From Strongyloides papillosus (Eukaryota; Nematoda; Chromadorea; Rhabditida; Strongyloididae), in NCBI GenBank assembly GCA_005656395.1, contig SRSI01000050.1, positions 4,827,193-4,891,192 of the forward strand: a stretch of 64,000 bases of DNA, given 5' to 3'. Both the position numbers and the translations under genes were made by a program. The notes under the pieces were generated by a model. It saw only the letters and a program-made list of their open reading frames with translations. It was not told the origin of the DNA and ran no database searches. The first letter of the stretch is position 1; each line of letters opens with the position of its first letter. Of the stretch, positions 45,665-59,130 are shown piece by piece.

Positions 45665-48319
45665 ATGGGAACCAGCCGTGTATTTGTTCCCGTGCTAGCG
45701 ATATTATATATTGCATTTGATTTAACTATCAGTAGTTTAGCTTATGGATTCTACCATGAAGGCTTCTATTTTGATTCAAAAACAATGACAAAACTCATTA
45801 CACTACAAGATGGTTATGGTTTCCTGACATCACCTATTGAATTTACCGCTGTTGCTATCCTACGTGCACTCGCTGTCCTTGGAGGAGTCACCTGTTTCTT
45901 GATGAATAAATATCCAGGAATCAACTTTGTTTTTGTCTCTGTCAACTTTGTTTCATGGTCACTCTCCCTCGTCAAGTTATTGGCCCTATCTGAAGTTACT
46001 CAATATCACACTTACACTGGTATCTACATTTCATTGGCATGGAATTTCATCTCCTTCATCATGCTCACAATTCTATGGTGCCTATATCTTGATTGTGAAC
46101 AGACTCCAGAATGGTTAAGAACCTTCCACAACTTCCTAGCTGACAACTTCTTATGCTGCAGGACCTTAAAATCTAAAGACCAAGCATTTATTACCAAATT
46201 CATCGAAGAACAAGAGGAAGGAAGATTAATCAATGATGATGATGATAACAGAAGTGAAAGCAGCAGAAGCCATGCCTCAACACGCACCATTCTCGATGAC
46301 GATCAAGTGATTACTTGCAGAAAAATTGAAGACGAGGAGGAGATGTATGAAAAATTGACAACAATGTCACATATATGGAAAATTATCGTTTACTGTAAAT
46401 ACCACTGGATATGGTTCTTCTTTGGATTCTTCTTCCTCACCATCTACTCATCTGCCCGTATCTTCATCCCATACATGACTGGTACTGTCTTATCAAACAT
46501 CGTCTCCGGTGGTGGTTATGAAGCACTATTCCATTCCGTATTCTTAATGGCATTCCTCACAACAACAGCAACCCTCTTCTCCGGACTCCGTGGTGGTTCA
46601 TTCCTCTACGCCACCTCATTGATTCACAAAAGAATAAGAAACGACTTATTCAGGAGTCTAACACAACAAGAGATAGGATTCTTCGATGAAGCTGATACTG
46701 GTTCAATATCATCACGCCTTACCTCTGATTGTGAACGAATGTCTTCACTCATCTCAACTAACTTAAATGTATTCTTAAGAAATACTGTCATGCTTGTTGG
46801 TGCTCTTGTCTTCATGTTCTGTATGTGCTGGAGGTTGGCTTTGGTTACGATTATTGCTGTACCACTTCTTGGATTCTTGAGTAAAGTTTATGGTGGTTAT
46901 TTCGATATGCTTGGAGAGAAGACTCAAGAGACTATTGCTGATGCTAATAAGAAAGCTGAAGAAGTTTTGTCAACTATGAGAACTGTTAGATCATTTGCCT
47001 CTGAAATCAAGGAAGCTAATGAATTCGAGAAATGCCTTTATAAAACTCTTGATGTTAGAAAGAAAGAATCATTAGCTTACATGGGATACACATGGATGAA
47101 CGAATTTTGCGACAATGCCGTTCTCGTATCTGTTCTCTTCTATGGTGGTCACTTAGTCTTATCAAACAGAATGAACTCAAGTCAATTGTTGAAATTCTTA
47201 CTCTACCAACTTCAAATTGGTGAAAATATGCTCCAAATCACATGGGTATTCCAAGGTCTTATGCAAGCTGTTGGTTCAAGTAGAAAGGTCTTCGAGTACA
47301 TCCTTAGAAAACCAAAGATCAAGTATGATGGTAAAGTAATGAGTCCAGTCCAAGGAAAAGTTTCATTTAACAACGTCTCATTCAACTACCCAACAAGACC
47401 AAATCAACCAGTTCTCAACAATATGTCATTCTCCGTAAAGCCAGGTGAGACTGTTGCATTTGTTGGTCCAAGTGGTGCCGGTAAGAGTAGTGTCATTGCT
47501 CTTATCCAACGTTTCTATACCCCTAATGCTGGTAGTATTACTGTTGATGGTGTCCCAATAGATAGTTACAATCATGAATACTACCATCAGAAGGTTGCTC
47601 TTGTTGCTCAAGAACCAATTTTGTATTCTGGAACTATTATGGATAATATTAAGTATGGTTGTAGTTGGATAACTGATGAACAAGTTTATGAAGCTGCTAA
47701 ATTAGCTAATTGTCATGGTTTTATTATGGATCTTGAGGATGGTTACAATACAACATGTGGTGAGAAGGGTACTAAGATGTCTGGTGGACAGAAACAAAGA
47801 ATTGCTATTGCTAGAGCTATGGTTAGAAAACCATCTGTCCTCATTCTTGATGAGGCAACCTCTGCTTTGGATGCTGAAAGTGAACATATCATTCAGGAGG
47901 CTTTGAATAATTGCACACAAGATAAGAGTGTCTCTAAGATTGTTATTGCTCACCGTCTTAGTACAATTGAGAAGGCTGACAGAATTTTCGTTGTCCAAAA
48001 AGGTGTCATCATCCAGGAAGGAAATCACCAACAACTTATGGAAGATACTGATGGTCTTTACCATAACCTCGTCCAAAAACAACTCAAGTTAGCTGATGAA
48101 TCCTCTGGTGCTTTTACAACAATCTCCCCACTTGTCGATAGACAAGGGAGAAGTAGAACTGACAGCAGAAGAAGTGAAACTATGTCTGTATCTACTCACC
48201 TTCCTTCTGATAATGTTTTTGCCACGAGCATTGGTAGTTTAGGAAGAACTGGTTTATCGTTAAGACATCAATCTGTTACAAATACCATGGATCATATAAA
48301 TGACACTGATCTTCAATGA
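45665..48319 (+). CDS. ABC half-transporter of the TAPL/HAF type (ABCB family)
   Basis: A single exon of 884 codons. I start at MGTSRVFVP, seven bases after an acceptor (cttacag); the in-frame sequence upstream is A+T-rich and unlike protein. Residues 1-210 hold an extra membrane domain (TMD0) with about four helices, then an acidic linker. The six-helix transmembrane domain spans about residues 240-560 and the nucleotide-binding domain about 565-800. Motifs: Walker A GPSGAGKSS (about 600), Q-loop AQEPILYSG, signature SGGQKQR (about 705), Walker B ILDEATSALD (about 726) and H-loop AHRLST (about 762). The match is to C. elegans HAF-4/HAF-9 and mammalian ABCB9, which work as dimers in lysosome-related organelles and export peptides. 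Confidence 0.92.
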   Translation: MGTSRVFVPVLAILYIAFDLTISSLAYGFYHEGFYFDSKTMTKLITLQDGYGFLTSPIEFTAVAILRALAVLGGVTCFLMNKYPGINFVFVSVNFVSWSLSLVKLLALSEVTQYHTYTGIYISLAWNFISFIMLTILWCLYLDCEQTPEWLRTFHNFLADNFLCCRTLKSKDQAFITKFIEEQEEGRLINDDDDNRSESSRSHASTRTILDDDQVITCRKIEDEEEMYEKLTTMSHIWKIIVYCKYHWIWFFFGFFFLTIYSSARIFIPYMTGTVLSNIVSGGGYEALFHSVFLMAFLTTTATLFSGLRGGSFLYATSLIHKRIRNDLFRSLTQQEIGFFDEADTGSISSRLTSDCERMSSLISTNLNVFLRNTVMLVGALVFMFCMCWRLALVTIIAVPLLGFLSKVYGGYFDMLGEKTQETIADANKKAEEVLSTMRTVRSFASEIKEANEFEKCLYKTLDVRKKESLAYMGYTWMNEFCDNAVLVSVLFYGGHLVLSNRMNSSQLLKFLLYQLQIGENMLQITWVFQGLMQAVGSSRKVFEYILRKPKIKYDGKVMSPVQGKVSFNNVSFNYPTRPNQPVLNNMSFSVKPGETVAFVGPSGAGKSSVIALIQRFYTPNAGSITVDGVPIDSYNHEYYHQKVALVAQEPILYSGTIMDNIKYGCSWITDEQVYEAAKLANCHGFIMDLEDGYNTTCGEKGTKMSGGQKQRIAIARAMVRKPSVLILDEATSALDAESEHIIQEALNNCTQDKSVSKIVIAHRLSTIEKADRIFVVQKGVIIQEGNHQQLMEDTDGLYHNLVQKQLKLADESSGAFTTISPLVDRQGRSRTDSRRSETMSVSTHLPSDNVFATSIGSLGRTGLSLRHQSVTNTMDHINDTDLQ

Positions 48320-48946
48320 TGAATGTGGTAGAAAATTTTTATTGTTAAATATATTATATGATATTGCTTTAAATATTATTGTTATCTTAATCATTTCTCA
48401 AATTCTCGTTGTTGTAATAATAATAAGTAATAAAATCTTATCATTTTTACTTTATTTTTTTATACTTACACAATTTTATGACTGATTTCATTTGGGTATT
48501 TTAATTTAACGTGTTATTTATCGGGTGATTAGATTGTTCTAACATTTTGCTCTAAATTTCTCATTAATCCTGTTTAATTGATAGTATTTTTTATGGATTA
48601 CGGAACATTAAATTTAGCAGTACTTCAAAAAAATTTATAACATTCGTTTGAAAACGTGTATTTACTCTTCCGGTTATTTATACCACGACGTCCGGTACTT
48701 TTTTTGTTAATTTAATCCATCTTTTAACAATTATAGAAGAAGTTCTTTTAATTAACATTCTTTACTTAATATTTTAGGCTGAAGATAGATGACAAATTGA
48801 TTATTTTCACTTAAATACAATAGAAAAATTATAGAACATTAATGTATTTTCAATAGATTCTTGAACAAGAAATAATCAAAAAATAATATTAAAAATTTTT
48901 TTATTGTCACTAATAAAGACGTAATCACATGAAATATTAATTAGTA
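48320..48946. other. Convergent intergenic region
   Basis: Lies between the 3' ends of the ABC transporter (+) and the transthyretin-like gene (-). A+T-rich, no gene seen. A near-palindromic ttccgg...ccggta pair at about 48669-48698 is the only structured sequence noticed. Confidence 0.45.
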
Positions 48947-49697
48947 TTAAACAAAATCTTGATAAGTCACAAATCCATTCTTCTTATTACCCAAAATTAA
49001 CTGACTTTCACCAGTAATCATCTTATACCGATCCAAAAAACTCTTCAACTGAAATAAACTGGCACTCTTCCCACCATCATTAGCTATCAACAAACCAGTA
49101 AGTTCCCTAACCTCCCCAAAAACATCATAAACGGCATTATTGCTGATATAAAGATTGAATATATGAAGTACACCGTTATTTGAGATAAGTTCAATGTCAT
49201 CAGCAAAAAATAGGCGCTGCTTATCACCTTTCAAGTAACATATATCTGAGTATTCAATCAGATAATTGAACTCTTCTTTATGACTAAGGACTTCTAACCT
49301 ATCAAGACGATCTTGTATGTATGGTTTTTCAAGAATTATCAGGAGAAGTCTCATTTTTTCCTCTGCAAATTTTTCTGGTATCATACATAGTCCAAATAAG
49401 GAAAATGTTCCATCGGAAGGATTTACATCCACCTCATCTAGTAGATATTCATTTTCTGTAAAAATTAAATTAATATTCATATATAATTAGTAGAAATATT
49501 TTACCACTTGAAAATTGAATAAGTAACTGGACACGATAAATACTAGGAACACCCCCATCTTCCATACAAACCACAGAACCCCTTATCCGAAACCTTTTGA
49601 TATGAATATAATCAGTAAAAGTACAACCCTCAAGGTTATATAACAATTGCAAAATTATCACAACAATTCCAATAATTTTTATCATTAAAATAGTCAT
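48947..49697 (-). CDS. Transthyretin-like secreted protein with long C-terminal extension
   Basis: Minus-strand exons 49697-49505 and 49455-48947 with a 49-bp intron; 233 codons. A signal peptide (about residues 1-24) precedes a strand FRIRGSVVCMEDGGVPS...VQLLI, then LLDEVDVNPSDGTFSLFG: the order GSV.C...P...V.L...LLDE...G.F.L.G is typical of nematode transthyretin-like (TTL) proteins. TTL proteins are usually about 130-160 residues. This one continues for more than 100 residues (from about 95) in a sequence I do not recognise, with no further TTL motif. It lies 374 bases downstream of the lipid-binding gene on the same strand; an operon is possible but not shown. Confidence 0.6.
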
Positions 49698-50070
49698 TCA
49701 AACAACCACATTCCCACATTAATTACCTCTTATCATTCAAAAAATTTAAATTTATTTATTTAATCAAAAAAGAAATAAAATAATCATTAGTTTTTAATAT
49801 TCTCTATATACATAAAAATAATATAACTAAATGTAAATAACACATGAAAATCATGGCATCGAGACGTGGTAAAAAAATTATATAATTCATTAAACAGAAT
49901 CACTTCCTCCACTTCAATCCAATCCCCTAATATTTCAGTCTAAAAAAATATCAGTAGGAGAATGGATAAAAACAAAGTTAGTGTTTTTGAGAATATATAT
50001 ATTTAAATTAGGAAGATTTTCTTTCTATATATATAATATTTTAGATGTTTTGAAGGTAACGTTTCATCGT
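49698..50070. other. Spacer between BPI-like and transthyretin-like genes
   Basis: 373 bases, A+T-rich. Both neighbours are on the minus strand. No gene seen; too long for the usual 100-bp spacing of nematode operons but not excluded. Confidence 0.5.
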
Positions 50071-52666
50071 TTAGAAGGCATATCTCATGCAACCACCAGC
50101 ATGTCCACCGACACCTGCGAGTGATTGAATTGTTACTGGGTTGATTGTGAAATCTGCTGCCAAATACAAACCATGCTCAACTATTTGAATTTGTGGTGAT
50201 GAGATATCTATTGGTAGTCCTGTATTTGATGGTATTGAAACTTTAAGTCCCTTAGCAAGGATATCATTACCAGCCTAAAAAGATAAGATTATCATCAAAA
50301 ATATAATAAAAAAACATACCTTCTCGAGTAATTCCTTTCCAAGATTACCCAAATTATCCAAAGCATCTTGTGGCAATCCAAGTGATCCCTCTCTATCCTT
50401 CAATGACAATGAACTAATCTTCAAAGTTCCGAAAACTTTATCTCCAGATGAGGACAAGGTAGCTACAACAACAGCTGATATAGAGATAGTTCCAACTCTC
50501 TGTGGTGGTGTTGTACCATCAATAAAGATATCGGCATCAGCATCTAAATACCCCTGAACAGTACCTCCATTCATTGCTGACAATATAATTGCTGGAGCTT
50601 TAGTTGTACGAATATTAACAGCTAACAACTTATTTGGGTACTTCTCTCTAATTGCTGGGAGGATATCACCGAAACATATTCCAAGATCCTCCAAACCACC
50701 ATCATCAGCTCTTTTTGATCTTGTAGCAAAGATACGATTTACTATCTTGGTACGAACACCCCTCATTTTGAAGGTACTTGATTCATCCGTCTCAACACCA
50801 TGATCTTCCAATTCATCTTCATCATCACTACATGTAGTCTTCAATAAATTACCGATCTTGGGAGTTTCTGGTCCTATTCTAACGGAGAAGAATCCACTCC
50901 TATGGGCATGGTATAATAATGAGTTAAGTGTAAAATCAGATATAATACCATCAACCATCCTATTACTAACTGGATATGGGAATTGTAGTGGAAATGGTCC
51001 AAATGGTGTATTTCCCTGACCACCAGGTGAAAATTCACCATTAATATCAATTGTAAAGTCATTAGACGTAGCATAAGTATTAAGAAGTTGGAGAGTTAAA
51101 TCTATATTACTAACTTTGTTCCAATCAAGGTAATCTATTAATTTTCTTGCTTGCGTCAATGGATCTTCACCCTCACCAACTCCAGGACATCCAGCACAAG
51201 GGTTGTTTGCTGTTATTGATGTTACAGCTCCGAAGAGTTTTGATCTTTTAACAAATTGATATAGGGATTCTGAGTCAATGTTAAAGTTAACACCTCTCTT
51301 GATTCTTGATTCAAGTGATTGTGGAATGTGATGTTGATGTTCAATGGCAGGGAATACTCTTTGAATAGTTTGGACACCATGAGCAACACCTTTAGAAGAG
51401 GTTTTTGATATCATTCTTTGTGGTATACCATTATTAATAACTCTTGAAGTTGCAGCGTGAACGGTCTTTTGTGGGTATTGTGGTCTTGGTATTGATACTG
51501 TAGCACTTGATGGTAATAAAGCAGCTTGTTTAGGTGGGATAGCATTACCAGGTTGTGAAACAGGTAATGGAACTATCTGTTGATTCAAGGCTACATTCTT
51601 GAGACCTTGACATACTGGTACAGAACAGTGTGCTGGTGTTGCTGACATCATTCCTATAATAGTATCCTTAATTTGTAATAAAGATATAGATTGTGGTAAT
51701 CCAGTCAATTTTCCATTTAACTTTTCATTAACAATCTGTGGTAATTGTCCACATAATTTTGATGGAATCATTTGTCTAACTTGTGATGAGATTCTTTGCC
51801 TAAATTGACTATTAACGATATCACCGATGATACCGGCATTCTCGAGGTATGCATCAACATATCCTAATTGTACGTTACATGAGGCAACACGAATGAATGG
51901 TGATCCTGTAGCTGATCTTTCAATGACTAATTCTGTTGTTATAGAGACTTGGTGAGCATTCATCTGGACGATACCATTTAATCTTATTGGTAGGAGTACA
52001 ATGATTTGACCACCTAAGTTACCTGTGATACCAATATCAAGATTCTGGACTGCGATAACAATTCTATTTGGTGGTGCTGGATATAGTGCTATCCTTTGTG
52101 GGCATCTGTATCTTGAAACATAAATATTATATATCTGGATACAACCATTAACTTCAGTCATACACTGTGATATTGGTGGTATACGTGCTTTCTTGATTTC
52201 ATCATTCAATAAATTACCTATAATAGATGAAGCATATTGGAAGCCTCTTGAGTTGACTCTAACTCTCATTCCTGGGAATCCTCTTCTCCCACCGAGGAGG
52301 ATTTCGTTGAAGTCTAATGCTGGTGATACGTTAGGTACCATTTGAAATGGCCTTTGAGGTACGACCATTGTCCCAATTTGAGGTCTGTAAAATTGTTGGG
52401 GTTGTGGTTGTTGTTGGAAGACTTGATGTCCAGCATATTGTATTGGAGTTTGGGGTAACTGATGATTACCCATCATAACATATCTATACTGTGGTGGTTG
52501 ATAATTATTATATCCATTATTATATCCTATTTGTGCATTTACTAAGAATTCTCTTGTACTTATAAAAAATATCACCAAAAATAGGCTTAGAAGCCTTTTA
52601 TTTATCTGTAAGTGATAAAAATACAATTAATATTAACAAATATAATTGTTCACTTACATAAATCAT
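50071..52666 (-). CDS. BPI/LBP/CETP-family (TULIP) lipid-binding secreted protein
   Basis: Minus-strand exons 52666-52658 (nine bases, Met-Ile-Tyr), 52605-50320 and 50274-50071, with introns of 52 and 45 bp; 832 codons. A signal peptide ends near LVNAQ and is followed by a Gln/Pro/Tyr-rich segment (about 30-95). Residues about 110-340 form the first BPI domain (SRGFQYASSIIGNLLNDEI, with its conserved Cys pair). A Pro/Gln/Lys-rich linker (about 360-450) with a dibasic IKRG leads to the second BPI domain, completed by the last exon (GLPIDISSPQIQIVEHGLYL.ADF). Such proteins bind lipids or lipopolysaccharide in a hydrophobic tube and are secreted. It is longer than vertebrate BPI (about 480) because of the N-terminal extension and linker. 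Confidence 0.8.
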
Positions 52667-55600
52667 ATTATTAAATGATATGTCAATAAAATATTTATCT
52701 ATATATATAAAAATCCTTCTGAATAATATTTATATAATAATGTATGTATGGGTATATCCTCTTTGAAACCTAAATAATATTATATTGATATGATTTCTTT
52801 TGTTGATAAAAGCTACCTATCTACAGATATTAATTTACTTATAAATATCGTAGTCTGTGTTTTGATTTTTTACCTGAAATCAAAAAAATTTAATATATAA
52901 AAACATTTATCATGAAAAAGTATGTTAAGAGATTTATGTATCATATTAAAACTTCAACATAACAATATTTCAAATCGGTGATTAACAGCAATAATTACAT
53001 AAAAAGAAAAGTTTCATATAAGAAATATTAATTAATCTATTATTTAACAATAATAAGATGGTGACTGTCTAGAAGTGTGACAAAACTATAATAGAAATTG
53101 AAGAGAATAACTCATTGAAGGAGAGTGGATAAAGAGTGTGAAAAAAAAATATATTTAATTTAAATTTAAGGTAAATATATATTAAACTATTATAAAATTA
53201 CATTTTAAATGTTTTTATTTACTTTTTTTTCTTAATAATAACTAGAAAATAAAAGTTTATGATTATAAAATTTAACTCTCTTTTTTTGGAATTTAATGAT
53301 TTTGAATACAATAAATTGTGGATAAATAATAATAACTTTAAATCACCACTAAAATAATGGTAAAAAAGTCATTTTTTTGAGAAATCAAAATTTATAAATA
53401 AAAAGAAAAGATAAAGGTATATGAAGACAAAATGATTATCTTCATTTAAATCTTTAATAAAAATCTTCTTTCCTTTTTTCAAAACTACCACTGTTGTATA
53501 TATAAAATAACTTCTAAAACGCGCTTAAAGAGATATATATATACTACACATATATGGAGAAGGAAAAATATAAGCCGGTTCAATGATTGCAGGGAGAGAG
53601 AGACAATCAAAATTAGAAACCTTGCTACACAACTTAAAGACACATATGTATATAAATTTTGTAGAAGACGGATGATGTTGTTCCTTTTCAAAATAACAAT
53701 AATATTTAAATCAAAGAAAAGGTTTAAATATTAAAGAAAAAGTTCTTGATATTTTAAGAGATAATATTAAACTATTTGTATAATTGATACCCATAAATTA
53801 TATCTTATACATTTCCTGTAGATAAATATATTTTTATTAAAGGAAACTATATTATATTAAAGGAAAAATAATTAAATACTTACTACTCCTATTACTACTC
53901 AATTTTAGGTACGTTAGGATCACTGTTAAAATTATATTTCATTTTAAACAGGTTTCTTTTCCTTATATATATATGCCTTAGCTTTTTCCATCTCTTTCTA
54001 TTATTAGAACTATATATCGAAAAAATCACTTTTTGCAATGATTTTCAAGTATTTTTGGAGGTAAAAATAATAATTATTGCAGGAAGAAATTTAGAAAGAT
54101 AAAAATTTAAGATAAAAAATATTTTAAAGGGATACCACAGCTGCTTTCATGACTTAATTAAATTAACATAAATAAACAATAAAATAATCATATAAAATCA
54201 TCTCTAAATAATTTTTTATATTAATAATTTCTTGAAATCAATCTTGATTGTTAAACAAATAAATAACTAAACAAATTATCATAATAATATCTACATTATT
54301 AGCTATAATAAATTAGACAAGATAATCAAGAAAAAAAAGTGTAGAAATATTGTTATTATTAAAAATCTAAAAATTATTACTCCTATCATTTTCCCTCCCC
54401 TCTTTTTTAATCACATTTCCTTAAAACATGTTATATCATATTATTTTTAAAAAATTCTCCTAATAGATAAAAAATATATATATAAAGTATAAAAAATCAT
54501 ATTTCATATATACAAGTTACTATCATTATAGATATTTATATGTTTACAGTGAGGAGAATTGAAAATATTACATAGAAACAAGTAAATATATACATATCAA
54601 ATATATATATATAATAGAAACTGTAGACAAAAATTTTAAAGATGATAAAAATAATATTTGAATGTGTTTTAGAAAAGCTGTTTTAATATCATCTTTATAT
54701 ATATTGTATTTATATACTATAAATTAGGTAGAGGTATAAAATATGTAGACAATGTAAAGCATGAAACATAGTATAATACACGCCCTTGAGATATATTATT
54801 AATATTATTTTTAATCAAAAATAGTAGTATGTTCGTAATCAAAAAAAGAATTCCTACTCCTAATAAAAGTGTATTTTAACAAGAAATTACATTTTTCCTT
54901 TAATAATTTTAGATAATAAATCTGTAAGGAAAGCACTTTCATCAAGTTTTTCACTAATGAATTTCCCCACTATCTCCCCCCCCCCTCTTATCATCTCTCC
55001 TAATCCACCACCAAACTATCCTGATCCTGCGTGATTTCTTTCTTTTCCATTCATTATTCTAAAGATACCATCAAGCAATTAAGCAGCTTCCAAAATAATG
55101 AATATAAATTACTTTAATTATTAAATAATTAAATAGCACGAATAAAAGAAAAATTCCTTTTCATAGATAAAATATTCATGTATCATGAAATAGAACAATA
55201 TAAACTATATAAGCCTTAGGCTACAAATGACCATGGACAGTTAAATTACTATACAAATAAATACCTTTTATTATTTGGTAACTTTTTAATCGTGTTCCAA
55301 AAGTGAACGATTTTATACCGATAATGTTACAAAAATCAAAGAAACATCTTTTGAAATGTCAAAAATATTTTAGAAATTTAATAAAAAAATATAGACACAT
55401 TAAAAAATACATTATTTCCTAAAGAAGTTTCAATAATATATAGAAAGTTAATGACAAAATAATTGTCTATATTTCCCTTAGTTAGAGTACTCTCACCTTT
55501 ATATAAATAAAACTGATTATAATCATATTTTCAAATTTACCAACTTTTCAAGGTAATATATGTTTTTACTATCATCTAATAACAAAAAAAGTTTGCTCCT

Positions 55601-56609
55601 ACATTATTTATTTTTTTCACTTAAACACAATCTTCACCTTTTTTTCTCTCTTACCCCTCTTCATTAGGTAACAAATAAGATTTCATTTCCACTTTCTATA
55701 TATTCATTCCTTTTAAAAGTGCAAACACTTTTTCTTTTTCATTACTTTCACTAACTAATACGTCAAATTTCAATAAGATTCCCATTATACACCTTTTTCT
55801 TTCATAAAATTAATGATTCATACTATTACAAACTTTCATATCTAAATACATATTAATATCAAGTATTTTTAAAGATAATTTATTCTGCTATTTAATATTA
55901 ATTGATCATATCATGAAATACATTACAAACCCAAAATACAAAGAAATTATTTATACCTTTGCATAAATGTTAAGCTAGTTAAAAAAGTTTTAACCATCCA
56001 AATGACTCATAAAATCATGTCTCATTTCTTTTATTTCTCCTTTATGCTTTCTTTTAATACCAAAAACCGGTGCCAAAAATCTGGTGACATGTTATTATTG
56101 TCATTATTAACTTTTTTGATTTATGGTAACGCTAATAGAGTTATTTGACAAATTATTACTTTCATATTATAGCAAACGAGTAATTTTATTTATCATTTTA
56201 ATTATCTTGTGAAATTGCCATGGGTAATTAGAAGTATAGTTATGAATCATGGGTTCTTCTTTTTTGACAAATCACACTGCTCCCCTCTCTGTTTCTCCTT
56301 GAATTTATGGTATTTTTTAAGAAGATTATAATTTGAAGGACAACTTATTAAATAACGTAAAAAAAGTTGTATTAGTATAAGTTTTATAACACCATATTGT
56401 AGTAAAAAAAATGTGGAAAATCTTAAACATAAAAAAATATCTATTTCAAAAAAAGTAGATTCAAGGTAAATAACAATTAAAAAGAAATAAAAAAACAAAT
56501 CACAAAACAATCTTTTATTAATACAAGTTAGAAAGCATAGTTAGTCGAAATAATCTTATTTACAATTTCATATACATTAAAAAATACAATTAAAAACTAA
56601 CATTTTGTA
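52667..56609. other. Long A+T-rich intergenic region (about 3.9 kb)
   Basis: Upstream of the BPI-like gene and downstream of ced-12. Contains TA-rich microsatellites (for example 54476-54482 and 54600-54612) and a run of C near 54976-54987. Short open frames here are Phe/Ile/Tyr-rich and look random. No RNA gene or transposon recognised. Confidence 0.4.
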
Positions 56610-59130
56610 TTAAAAATTATGAACCCTATCACTACCATCGGTAGGAATCCATGAAAGATCACTCGGTGGAGGAGGAACAACTCTCTCAAGTTTACTACCA
56701 ATCTCACATTCCCGAATCTCTGGGAGGCGATCAATGTACATAAGTCTAACTTTGACATCGAAATCAGCCAACTTCTTTACCTCGACTATTGACTCAGCTG
56801 TTATCAGCTTGTCATGTAACAGACTATTCAGTCCATCTATCCAGATATTAACCACTTTCTGGTTGTTTAAAGCCATATTATAATCAGGGTCCTTGGAACC
56901 ATTAATACATATCCCTATTCCTCTAGAAGGAATCTTAAAAGTAGCCTTTCTACCATACGTTTGAAGCATATACTCGGCATAACTTTCCTCAAAAATACAA
57001 GAAGTTATCTCCATGACAGGTATTTTCTGAGCTTTCTTCATATCCATCTCAAGACAGGTATCATTATCAACATCCTGGTACCACAAAAATCTCTCATTCC
57101 TATCAAGTTTCCATAACCAATATCCCAAAGAAGTAATCTTAACATTAGTCTTATCCTTAGGAACCTTAAAGAAAACACATCCCTTCTTCATCTCATTCTT
57201 CCTATTCTGTTTAACCAACTTCTCCATCTCCAATCTTAACTTCGGAGTCAGATGTCTTATAGCGTCACTCTGAAGTTCACTTTGATCCTTCTCAAATCTC
57301 TCAAGTTCCCATATCTTCTGCATCTGATAATAAGAGTATTTTTGTAAATTATTATCATAATCTTTTATTGATAATGGATTGCAATCTAAGGATCTTTCTA
57401 ATTGTTCTTTGACAACTTTCAAAACTTTTATAACATCTTCATGTGAAGCATGCATCTCTCTCCAGGTTCTTCTAAACAATCTAACAGATAAAGCAAACAA
57501 CTCATGGAAAGGTGATTCTACTGTAAAGAATATCAAATGTAATTTATCCTCCTTAGAAAATGTTTCATTAGAATCCCTTGAAAGTGTTGAGGAACGCTTG
57601 AACTTATCACATAACTTCGAGATAACCTCACTATTATCAGGTTTCTGGGGAATAATTGAAAACAAGTCAATTATTATAGAAACTAGGTAAACTGAAACAA
57701 TCGGGAATGGCCATGATGACGTCTCCTGCCATACAATATTTTCTGTATTGATATCCCTAAGTAACTGTGTGTACTTCTCATCAAAATACAAGATAGCCTC
57801 CAAAACTAATAATCCAGGTGGTGTTTTGGTAACCAGATCAGTGAATTCACTCCAATCAATAACCAATGTTGGAAAGACATCAGAAAAAGAAGACGTCGAG
57901 ATGTCATCTTCATCAACACCAAAGGTAGTTGTAGTCAAAGAAGATTTCGATGGTGAGACATGATAAATATTCCCATCAAAGATACAAGGATTCAACGACT
58001 CCATATTCCTTATTATCTCTATCTCAACATCCGTCGGCTTCTTAAGAGCCTTGGCACTAAGATCACTCATTATAATATCCTGTAACTTCAACAACGGCTT
58101 AGTCAATTCCGAGTCAACTGTTATGGAATCTTGCCTCTTAAGTAGTTTACATACCATACTCCTAAAAGCATTATTCTTCAATATCTGCAATATCTCTATC
58201 TTAAGAGTCTCATCAGCCACCCAATACAAAGATGACATCAAATTCAATATCGATACCGGTATCCTCTTATCAGACTTCTCCAAGTGCATAATCAAACTTT
58301 CAAAAGGAACCTCCCTCTGTAATTGACATAACTGACTATTTTGACATTTTTTCAATATGAAGTCTATTACATTCAATGAGGCAGTTAAACTTTCATTGCT
58401 TTCTAGTTTTGTTCTTCCACTGATGTGGGAGGCAACCTCAGAAATGAAGTCGTTTGTCAATCCGTACCAGTAGGCTCTTGCTCTTTCAGGATTCTGTTCT
58501 TCTAATGTTGACATGAGTGTTAGGAAGATGTTGAATAGACTACTTAGTGAGATCCCATTTTGGCTGAACTTCCCACTTTTGATATAGAGTATTATTTTCT
58601 CCATTCCTGATACTTTTTCATATGCTTCGAGGAAAACTTTATCTTTTGCTAGTCGTTCCATTAGTTGGAGGGTTTTGAGTGTCTCCTGACTGTATTCGGA
58701 TCCTGTTTCTAGAGCTTTCTCTACAAATTGAACGTAATTCCCAGGTGATGCTGTTAAAATAAGTATAAATCCCTGCTTCAACATATCCACACGTTCCTCA
58801 CTCACAAAAACCCCATTATCCTCAAACACCAACGAGTACGAATCAACATCATCAACCTCCGGTAACTCCAACTGCCTCGTAACATTCTTCAAGAACTCCG
58901 CAATCGTATCAGTCTAAAAAACAAAAATCAACCCCTATCGATCAGGGACACCAAAAAAAAAAACCTACACTCTTATCATACTGAACATAACAAGACAGAT
59001 TACGTGGATCAGTAGGGAACTTAAAAGGTTTAACAAGGTAATTAGAAATTGATGGATCCAATTTAACGGCTCCCTTAACAACAGACTGGGGTAATCTTAT
59101 ATCAATAGGATTTAAACCTTTCCCAATCAT
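56610..59130 (-). CDS. ced-12: CED-12/ELMO engulfment and motility protein
   Basis: Minus-strand exons 59130-58969 and 58913-56610 with a 55-bp intron; 821 codons (vertebrate ELMO about 720). The N-terminal third holds the ubiquitin-like and armadillo-type region (ITDTIAEFL, TLQLMERLAKDKVFLEAY). The ELMO domain is central (about 330-520), containing EDKLHLIFFTVESPFHELFALSVRLFRRTWREMHA in part. A PH-like domain follows (about 590-770, GCVFFKV...YWLWKLDRNERFLWY), and the C-terminus has the proline motif PPPPSDLSW that binds the SH3 domain of DOCK180/CED-5. With CED-5 it activates Rac (CED-10) in apoptotic-cell engulfment and cell migration. Confidence 0.9.

Noticed and set aside
52667..56609. 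Short minus-strand open frames (for example 53485-53691 and 56247-56510)
   Set aside because: Phe/Ile/Leu/Tyr-rich composition typical of chance frames in A+T-rich DNA, no splice context and no recognisable family.
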